From Bacteroidales bacterium (GTDB lineage Bacteria; Bacteroidota; Bacteroidia; Bacteroidales; JAADJA01): a DNA stretch of 9,512 nucleotides. The notes below the pieces were generated by a model. It saw only the letters and a list, made by a program, of their open reading frames with translations. It did no database searches and was not told the origin of the DNA. The stretch is from the NCBI GenBank assembly GCA_029934735.1, contig JAOZLR010000077.1, positions 1-9,512 on the forward strand, read 5' to 3'. Shown in pieces: positions 1 through 4,927 of the stretch; positions within the stretch are counted from its first letter, which is position 1; every line of letters begins with the position of its first letter. Both the position numbers and the translations under genes were made by a program.

Positions 1-154
1 GCTGAGAAAGATTATATGGGATTAACAACCTGGAAAAATATCTCATCAGAAAGCACTTGAAAAATCCTCAAAAGAATATGAAAAATATAGAATAATACAA
101 GATGATAGTTATTTATCTGATTTTGATAATGAAATTAAAAAGTTGAAAAAATGA
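1..154 (+). pseudogene. RhuM-family protein, 3' remnant with internal deletion and frameshift
   Basis: The first frame reads AEKDYMGLTTWKN, which I recognise as the conserved central segment of the RhuM (virulence RhuM) family, and then hits a stop at 58-60. In the second frame, from about position 35, the sequence reads KISHQKALEKSSKEYEKYR, continues through a DSYLSDFD segment and ends at the TGA at 152-154. This resembles the family's extreme C-terminus. In intact members the two segments are separated by a long stretch (roughly 80-100 residues from memory) that is absent here, so an internal deletion near 34-40 joined them out of frame. RhuM proteins are often encoded beside type I restriction-modification genes and in genomic islands; their biochemical role is poorly known. 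The 5' part lies outside the window. The family call rests on motif recall, not a search. Confidence 0.7.
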
Positions 155-298
155 TGGTTTATCAATTCAAAATAGTCAAGTTGTTTCTGTAAACAAAGGG
201 AAGTGGGATAAATGATTATTTTAATTTTTTTAATCGTAAATGGCTAAAACAAGTACGTGAATTAATGAAAGAGCTTAGTGGAAACAAACAAATGAAAC
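155..298. other. Short apparent debris region between RhuM relic and mevalonate kinase
   Basis: AT-rich stretch without a convincing gene. One open frame from about 193 to the TAA at 307-309 encodes a basic peptide containing FFNRKWLKQVRELMKELSG, with its first ATG at 265. It overlaps the kinase start by 11 bases (ATGAACGGTAA). It has no recognised family and could be the tail of a second decayed gene, a coupled small ORF, or chance. I see no TAnnTTTG promoter element here, so the kinase promoter is not apparent. Confidence 0.4.
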
Positions 299-1264
299 AT
301 GAACGGTAAAAATATATTTTACGCAAAGATCATTTTATTCGGGGAGTATGGAATCATATTCGATTCTATGGCGCTGACAATCCCGTTTACACATTTTCAC
401 GGAGAACTGATTTTCAGCGATCCGTATAAATATACCGACCTTGACCTTGCCAATGAATCAAACAGTCAGTTAAAGGAGTATGCAGCCTATCTTCGCAAGT
501 TGCAGATTGAAAATAAGACTGAGTGCCAGATAAATGTTGACTCATTTGAAAAAGATATAGAAAAGGGACTCTATTTTGAATCTTCAATTCCGCACAGCTA
601 CGGTCTGGGAAGCTCAGGTGCTTTGGTGGCTGCTGTTTATGATTCGTACTCAAATAGCAAGATCAACAGTAGCAGATCGTTAAAGCCTTCCGAAATGCTA
701 AAGCTGAAATCCGTTTTCGCACTTCAGGAATCCTTTTTCCACGGGAGAAGTTCCGGAATTGACCCGCTAAATGCCTATATAAAATTTGCACTATTAATAA
801 AAAATAAGGATGTTATCACCAGTATCACAATTCCTCGCAACAGAGATGAGGGGGATGGGGCAATATTTTTGGTTAATACTGGCGGTCCCGGAAGAACAGA
901 GCCTCTTGTGCATCTGTTTCTGGAAAAATGCAAACTCGAAAAATATAATAATGTTATTACTAATGAATATATTCCACTAACAAACAGGTGTATCACCTCT
1001 TTAGTGGGTGGTGATTTACACGACTTTTTCGACAGTCTCCGACAATTATCCGACGTGCAACTTCAATACATGAACCCGATGATTCCATATCATTTTCAGG
1101 AACATTGGAAAAATGGCCTTGACACGGACGATTACACCCTGAAGCTCTGTGGTTCCGGTGGTGGCGGCTACATACTTGGCTTTACAAAAAAGTTTGAAAA
1201 AGCACGAAAATATTTTAAAGAAAAAAATATTGAGTTGATTACTGTTTACAGAAGTGCGAGGTAA
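299..1264 (+). CDS. mvk: Mevalonate kinase (GHMP kinase family)
   Basis: Cytosolic enzyme that phosphorylates mevalonate with ATP to 5-phosphomevalonate in the mevalonate route to isoprenoids. At 321 residues it has the usual length. All three GHMP motifs are present: motif I AKIILFGEYG at residues 9-18 (Lys10), the glycine-rich phosphate loop IPHSYGLGSSGALVAA at 97-112, and motif III KLCGSGGGGYILGF at 282-295. The segment FHGRSSGIDPLNAY (147-160) supplies the expected catalytic aspartate, Asp155. GEY replaces the more usual GEH of mevalonate kinases; I believe this is common in Bacteroidota members. The ATG at 299 places motif I right at the N-terminus, as expected, although no Shine-Dalgarno site precedes it. 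In related genomes a diphosphomevalonate decarboxylase gene is often nearby; here the upstream flank is a RhuM relic instead. Another GHMP sugar or isoprenoid kinase is possible but less likely. Confidence 0.85.
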   Translation: MNGKNIFYAKIILFGEYGIIFDSMALTIPFTHFHGELIFSDPYKYTDLDLANESNSQLKEYAAYLRKLQIENKTECQINVDSFEKDIEKGLYFESSIPHSYGLGSSGALVAAVYDSYSNSKINSSRSLKPSEMLKLKSVFALQESFFHGRSSGIDPLNAYIKFALLIKNKDVITSITIPRNRDEGDGAIFLVNTGGPGRTEPLVHLFLEKCKLEKYNNVITNEYIPLTNRCITSLVGGDLHDFFDSLRQLSDVQLQYMNPMIPYHFQEHWKNGLDTDDYTLKLCGSGGGGYILGFTKKFEKARKYFKEKNIELITVYRSAR

Positions 1265-1605
1265 GCGGAGTTACGACAGTCGCTGCCATATACATAGGTT
1301 GCCATACTGTATGTTTTGTCGGGCATCATTTTCAATAACAAAAAGGAGTAATTTTTTTCAATTCATTTGTTGTTTCATAACTTTTTATACCTTTGTCCTC
1401 AAATATTTATGACATTAATTAATGAGTTTATTCAATTATAAATATCAACCAGTCAACCGCTACCTGAACATCAAACGCAGGGACGAATTTCAGTTTTGAA
1501 CCGGACTATTCTGTCCATATTCCATTTTTTTGATATTATTAATTTTTAGTTTTAATCAATTATAACTTTAGTTATTTATAATTACAATATTTTAAATTTA
1601 ACAAA
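1265..1605. other. Intergenic region, long tnaA leader
   Basis: This 341-base gap contains no recognisable gene. It holds a candidate promoter (1366-1395) and, just downstream of it, a 25-codon open frame at 1422-1499 (MSLFNYKYQPVNRYLNIKRR..., ending DEFQF). The stretch around 1450-1520 looks richer in G+C than its AT-rich surroundings, and the opposite strand there also reads open over a short distance (KLKFVPAFDVQVAVDWL), so it may be a decayed fragment of something else. Position 1343-1350 contains AAGGAGTA, but no start codon follows at a suitable distance. No clear hairpin-plus-T-tract terminator for the kinase is visible. Confidence 0.5.
1366..1395 (+). promoter_or_regulatory. Candidate Bacteroidota promoter upstream of tnaA
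   Basis: TTTG at 1366-1369 and TACCTTTG at 1388-1395 match the Bacteroidota -33/-7 consensus (TTTG ... TAnnTTTG), with an 18-base spacer that is close to the usual 19-21. Transcription would start near 1400 and leave an untranslated leader of about 200 nt before tnaA. A perfect 8-base -7 element in AT-rich DNA can arise by chance, so this is a prediction. Confidence 0.45.
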
Positions 1606-2982
1606 ATGAAACTCCCATTTGCAGAATCATATAAAATAAAGATGGTTGAAGCCATCCGCAAAAGTACAAGAGAAGAGAGAGAAATGTGGCTTAAAGAGGC
1701 CTGGTACAATTTGTTTAACCTTCGCAGTGAATATGTCTATATCGACCTGCTCACCGATTCGGGTACAGGTGCAATGAGCGACAAGCAGTGGTCGGCAATG
1801 ATGGTCGGTGACGAGAGCTATGCCGGCGCATCTTCCTATCTGAAGATGAAGGCAACTATAAAAGAGCTTTTCGGATTTAACGATTTTTTACCAACGCACC
1901 AGGGACGCGCTGCTGAGAATGTGCTGTTTTCCGTACTCGTAAAAGATGGTGATATTGTACCCGGAAATACTCATTTCGATACTACAAAAGGTCATATCGA
2001 ATTTCGTAAGGCAACTGCTGTTGATTGTACCATTGAAGATTCTTTTCATCCAACTCAATACCATCCTTTTAAAGGCAATCTCGACATTAACAAACTGGAA
2101 GATGTCCTTAAAAATAACCCCATTGAAAAAATCCCGATGATTATTGTGACTGTAACCTGTAATTCATCAGGAGGCCAGCCCGTTTCAATGCAAAATCTGA
2201 AGGATGTTTATGCAGTGGCACAAAAATACGGAACAATAGTATTTTTCGACTCTGCCAGATTTGCCGAAAATGCTTACTTCATAAAGATGCGGGAAGAGGG
2301 CTATAAAGATAAATCCATAAAAGAGATTGTTAAAGAGATGTACACGTATGCCGATGGAATGACAATGAGCAGTAAGAAGGATGCAATTGTAAATATGGGT
2401 GGATTTATTGGCTTCCGCAATAGAAAACTTTATGAAGAAGCCAGTGTCTATAACATTATGTTTGAGGGTTTTGTTACTTACGGCGGAATGTCGGGAAGAG
2501 ATATGAATGCTCTTTCGCAGGGTCTGATGGAGGGTACAGAATTTGAATATCTCAACACAAGAATAAGACAGGTTGCTTATCTTGGTGAAAGATTGAAAAA
2601 GTTTGGTGTTCCATTGCTGGAGCCCTTCGGAGGCCATGGGATTTTTATTGATGCAAAAAGATTTTTTCCAAATATTCCAAAAGAAGAGTACGTAGCACAG
2701 ATGCTGGCCGTAGAGATTTACCTTGAAGGAGGTGTAAGGGGTGTTGAAATTGGAACATTACTTGCTGACCGCGACCCGGTAACGAGAAAAAACCGCTATC
2801 CCGAAATGGAACTTGTACGTTTGGCAATCCCCCGAAGGGTTTATACCAACAGCCATATGGATTATGTGGCTGCTGCAATAGAAAATGTTTATGAGCGTAG
2901 AGATGAGATTACAAAAGGATTAAAGATATTGCGTGAAGCACCCATTATGAGGCATTTTACGGTTGAACTGGAAAGAGTATAA
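1606..2982 (+). CDS. tnaA: Tryptophanase (tryptophan indole-lyase)
   Basis: PLP-dependent cytosolic enzyme that converts L-tryptophan to indole, pyruvate and ammonia. At 458 residues it matches the tryptophanase/tyrosine phenol-lyase family (about 456-471) and has the family landmarks: IDLLTDSGTGAMSD (46-59), GDESYAG (68-74), PTHQGRAAE (96-104), the PLP-ring aspartate in FFDSARFAENAYF (Asp215, Arg218), the Schiff-base lysine in MSSKKDAIV (Lys258), and the carboxylate-binding Arg410 in AIPRRVYT. Three positions decide the substrate. Asp125 in FDTTKGH corresponds to Asp137 of E. coli TnaA (Thr in tyrosine phenol-lyase). Ile382 in VEIGTLL lies where tyrosine phenol-lyase has Arg381. His450 in MRHFTVEL corresponds to His463 (Phe in tyrosine phenol-lyase). 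All three favour tryptophanase. The start is the only plausible ATG before the conserved region. No tryptophan transporter gene (tnaB) follows; a long leader and candidate promoter precede it. Confidence 0.96.
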   Translation: MKLPFAESYKIKMVEAIRKSTREEREMWLKEAWYNLFNLRSEYVYIDLLTDSGTGAMSDKQWSAMMVGDESYAGASSYLKMKATIKELFGFNDFLPTHQGRAAENVLFSVLVKDGDIVPGNTHFDTTKGHIEFRKATAVDCTIEDSFHPTQYHPFKGNLDINKLEDVLKNNPIEKIPMIIVTVTCNSSGGQPVSMQNLKDVYAVAQKYGTIVFFDSARFAENAYFIKMREEGYKDKSIKEIVKEMYTYADGMTMSSKKDAIVNMGGFIGFRNRKLYEEASVYNIMFEGFVTYGGMSGRDMNALSQGLMEGTEFEYLNTRIRQVAYLGERLKKFGVPLLEPFGGHGIFIDAKRFFPNIPKEEYVAQMLAVEIYLEGGVRGVEIGTLLADRDPVTRKNRYPEMELVRLAIPRRVYTNSHMDYVAAAIENVYERRDEITKGLKILREAPIMRHFTVELERV

Positions 2983-2989
2983 TATTATG

Positions 2990-3013
2990 GTGACAAGCGT
3001 GGACGCTTGTCAC
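2990..3013. repeat. Inverted repeat (hairpin) after tnaA
   Basis: GTGACAAGCG (2990-2999) and CGCTTGTCAC (3004-3013) form a perfect 10-bp stem around a TGGA loop, beginning seven bases after the tnaA stop codon. The right arm is part of the first unit of the tandem array that follows, and the left arm is one unit core in reverse. It has no T-tract, so it is not a standard intrinsic terminator. It could stabilise the tnaA transcript end, attenuate read-through into the downstream gene, or simply be the palindromic edge of a repeat element. Confidence 0.85.
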
Positions 3014-3077
3014 AGGACGCTTGTCACCTGGCGATTATCACAGGACGTTTGTTACAGGACACTTGGCACAGGACAAT
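3000..3077 (+). repeat. Tandem array of 14-bp units (about 5.5 copies)
   Basis: Consecutive 14-base units have the consensus AGGACGCTTGTCAC: 3000-3013 (1 mismatch), 3014-3027 (reference), 3028-3041 (diverged, 5 mismatches), 3042-3055 (2 mismatches), 3056-3069 (2 mismatches), and a partial unit AGGACAAT at 3070-3077 that abuts the ATG at 3078. A unit in opposite orientation forms the hairpin at the left edge. The period is not a multiple of three, which argues against coding. The array fills nearly the whole tnaA-reductase gap, and the last AGGA lies 4 bases before the start codon, where it could act as a ribosome-binding site. Confidence 0.85.
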
Positions 3078-3539
3078 ATGAAAAAAAGTCAAAAAGAAGG
3101 ACGGTATGGCAGGATATACAAGCAGATTGAGAAGCTGTTTGAACCGCACGATAATTACATGTCGGCCATGGCTACTGTTGCTGCCGTCCTTCATAATAAG
3201 ATGGATTACTATTTCTGGACAGGCTTCTACCTTCTTGATGATGACGGGGAGCTGATGATCGGGCCATATCAGGGGTCAGTTGCCTGTATAAAGCTTGCCA
3301 AAAACAAGGGAGTCTGCTGGGCTGCCATCAACAGAAATGAAACTGTAATTGTTCCAAATGTTCACGAATTTTCCGGGCATATTGCCTGTGATTCAAAAAC
3401 AAATTCTGAGATTGTTGTTCCTGTCAGGGATAAGAATGGGAAAATTACTGGTGTTCTTGATATTGATTCCAGGGATTTGGATTCTTTTGATGAGGTTGAC
3501 AAAGAAGGTCTTGAGAAAATTGTGGGATTGATATACTAA
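3078..3539 (+). CDS. msrC: Free methionine-(R)-sulfoxide reductase (GAF domain, fRMsr/MsrC type)
   Basis: Small cytosolic GAF-domain enzyme that reduces free L-methionine-(R)-sulfoxide to methionine, normally with thioredoxin as electron donor. It is 153 residues from the ATG at 3078 (E. coli YebR is about 165). The three redox cysteines are Cys70 (GPYQGSVAC), Cys80 (NKGVCWAA) and Cys104 (FSGHIACDSKTNSEIVVP). Their spacings of 10 and 24 residues are identical to Cys84/94/118 of the E. coli enzyme, so a full catalytic set is present. The frame is open upstream to a TTG at 3021, but that extension translates the 14-bp repeats and has no family similarity, so the ATG right after the array is chosen. 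It may be co-transcribed with tnaA, and its stop codon lies one base from that of the converging GtrA gene. Confidence 0.92.
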   Translation: MKKSQKEGRYGRIYKQIEKLFEPHDNYMSAMATVAAVLHNKMDYYFWTGFYLLDDDGELMIGPYQGSVACIKLAKNKGVCWAAINRNETVIVPNVHEFSGHIACDSKTNSEIVVPVRDKNGKITGVLDIDSRDLDSFDEVDKEGLEKIVGLIY

Positions 3540-3540
3540 A

Positions 3541-3936
3541 TCAGGCAAAAGTAATAAAGTAGTTTGCCAAAAAATTCCAGATTGTAACTACTCCGATCGC
3601 AAACAGCTTAGATACATAGAAGTGCTTTTTATATTTACTTACAAGCATCCACAAAATCAGAGTATTAATACCGAGACCAACTAAAGAGATCAGGAAAAAC
3701 TGAGTATATTCCAAACCGATTTCAGGATTGTGGCTCTGGAATGTCCAAACCCTGTTCAGGAAATAGTTTGTTGTAGCCGCAAATGAAAATCCAATGGCAT
3801 TTGCAAGGTATTTCGGCGTTTTCAACCATTCCTTAAATACATAAGTTGTTCCGAAATCAACAAACAAACCTGAAAACCCAACTACTCCGAACTTTACAAA
3901 CTTTAATAAAAAATCCCAGGTTAAATATTGCGACAT
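3541..3936 (-). CDS. GtrA-family membrane protein
   Basis: A 131-residue integral membrane protein with four predicted hydrophobic segments (about 11-33, 42-62, 77-99 and 108-128), the size and layout of the GtrA family. Family-typical features include the motif NYFLNRVWTF at 57-66 after TM2 and the C-terminal WNFLANYFITF at 120-130. GtrA-like proteins are thought to help move or present polyprenyl-phosphate-linked sugars across the inner membrane during cell-surface glycosylation; the exact substrate cannot be read from the sequence, and no glycosyltransferase partner lies next to it. A leftward TAGTTTTG element at 3954-3961 suggests its own promoter with a short leader. Its stop codon lies one base from that of the convergent reductase gene, so no terminator fits between them. 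Confidence 0.88.
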   Translation of the reverse strand: MSQYLTWDFLLKFVKFGVVGFSGLFVDFGTTYVFKEWLKTPKYLANAIGFSFAATTNYFLNRVWTFQSHNPEIGLEYTQFFLISLVGLGINTLILWMLVSKYKKHFYVSKLFAIGVVTIWNFLANYFITFA

Positions 3937-3953
3937 ATAATTTGAATTTTGCG

Positions 3954-3984
3954 CAAAACTAAGAAATAATTGATTAGTTTTAAA
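3954..3984 (-). promoter_or_regulatory. Candidate promoter for the GtrA gene
   Basis: On the minus strand a -7 element TAGTTTTG (3961-3954) fits TAnnTTTG, and TTTA (3984-3981), one mismatch from TTTG, lies 19 bases upstream of it. The predicted transcript would start about 10-15 bases before the GtrA ATG at 3936, a short but workable leader. Prediction from consensus only. Confidence 0.4.
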
Positions 3985-4014
3985 TGATTATTAAAAAATG
4001 ATATTGAGGAAAAA

Positions 4015-4752
4015 CTAAAAATCGGATCCTGAATTTTTATTGTCAACTGCCTTTACAGGCTTTTCATTAAAGACATAAATAAACCTGAAAGTCAATACAT
4101 TATTATACTGATCACGTGTTTCTATATATTTTCCATACCAATTATAATAATCGAGTGTGCGAATTTTAAAAATAGAATAAGAGTAACGAATATTGAATTT
4201 AAGACTTTTATAAATCCTGAATCTTAAGTCAACTAATACTTCTATATCATTTTTATTATATGTTCCGCTGTTTAGTGTCGTTGTTTCATCCAGCTGGCCA
4301 TGCTCCCACTCCTTTATTCCAACAAGCTGTCCATACGAAAAACCAACCCCAGCAGTAATTCTATCACGATCAGTATATTGAACAAGTATCGGTACTTTTA
4401 CATAATTCAAATTCAATTTGTATGCCCCATTATAAACATTATCAAAATACACCGTATCATTACCGTTGATAGTACTATCCGGAATATAAACATCATTATA
4501 CTGAGCCTTTTGATTTGCACCCTGCTGACTAAAAAGCACCTCAAGGCTTACCGACCAGTTTTTCCCAAAAGGAATTGTAGCACCAAGCCCACCGTTAAAA
4601 CCAGGCTTTTTAAACCCGTAAACTTCATCCCCATCAACCTGCGAAAGATTTAAACCTGCAACTGCATACCCCTTGATCATTTGCCCGTATCCCTTTTGAA
4701 TAAAGAAACCCAAAAGAAAAATTATTACTATGATCTGTATTTTCCCCTTCAT
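4015..4752 (-). CDS. Outer-membrane beta-barrel protein (porin-family, OMP_b-brl-like)
   Basis: A 245-residue exported protein. Residues 1-23 form a Sec signal peptide: basic MKGK, a hydrophobic core IIVIIFLLGFF, and likely cleavage after GYG before Gln24. The mature part alternates polar and hydrophobic residues in beta-strands, with the Bacteroidota hallmark near the start (GYAVAGLNLSQVDGDEVYGFKKPGFNGGLGATIPF, about 28-62) followed by SVSLEVLFSQQGA (67-79) and LNYVKVPILVQY (115-126). This matches the common small barrel family with an unknown, probably structural or adhesive, role. The last strand (FRFIYVF, about 222-228) is followed by a 17-residue hydrophilic tail that ends in Phe; this is slightly unusual, as barrels commonly end with the aromatic strand. 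It is transcribed divergently from the 911-residue gene. Confidence 0.85.
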   Translation of the reverse strand: MKGKIQIIVIIFLLGFFIQKGYGQMIKGYAVAGLNLSQVDGDEVYGFKKPGFNGGLGATIPFGKNWSVSLEVLFSQQGANQKAQYNDVYIPDSTINGNDTVYFDNVYNGAYKLNLNYVKVPILVQYTDRDRITAGVGFSYGQLVGIKEWEHGQLDETTTLNSGTYNKNDIEVLVDLRFRIYKSLKFNIRYSYSIFKIRTLDYYNWYGKYIETRDQYNNVLTFRFIYVFNEKPVKAVDNKNSGSDF

Positions 4753-4776
4753 AAAATCATTTGCGATTTAAGGTTA

Positions 4777-4811
4777 CAAACGTAATAAACTTTAAGAAAT
4801 TTTCTAACAAT
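4777..4811 (-). promoter_or_regulatory. Candidate promoter for the beta-barrel gene
   Basis: On the minus strand TACGTTTG (4784-4777) is a full TAnnTTTG match. ATTG (4811-4808), one mismatch from TTTG, lies 23 bases further upstream, somewhat long spacing. The expected start near 4770 would give a leader of about 20 bases to the ATG at 4752. Consensus-based prediction. Confidence 0.45.
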
Positions 4812-4863
4812 AAAAAAATATGATATTGATTGCAGAAAAAACAAATGGAATTGATTTTTATTG

Positions 4864-4871
4864 TAGATTTG
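4864..4871 (+). promoter_or_regulatory. Candidate -7 element for the 911-residue gene
   Basis: TAGATTTG fully matches TAnnTTTG and would place a transcription start near 4878, about 50 bases before the ATG at 4928. No good TTTG lies at the usual -33 distance. Together with the leftward element at 4777-4784, the 175-base gap would be a divergent promoter region. Confidence 0.35.
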
Positions 4872-4927
4872 CGTAATGCAAAAGAATTTAATTATAATAC
4901 AATTGCAGGATAACTCCTCTGAGATTA

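Noticed and set aside
1422..1499. TnaC-like regulatory leader peptide upstream of tnaA
   Set aside because: The 25-residue peptide has no tryptophan and no C-terminal proline, both needed in the known TnaC mechanism; it is kept only as a weak unexplained leader ORF.
2185..2637. 150-codon ORF antisense to tnaA
   Set aside because: It lies wholly within a well-supported conserved gene and its translation has no recognisable family; it is a shadow frame.
1606..2982. Tyrosine phenol-lyase identity
   Set aside because: The phenol-lyase Thr, Arg and Phe at the diagnostic positions are replaced by Asp125, Ile382 and His450, as in tryptophanase.
2990..3013. Intrinsic terminator for tnaA
   Set aside because: The stem is strong, but it is followed by more repeat units rather than a T-tract.
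3000..3077. CRISPR array
   Set aside because: The repeats are 14 bp, directly contiguous without unique spacers, and no cas genes are present.
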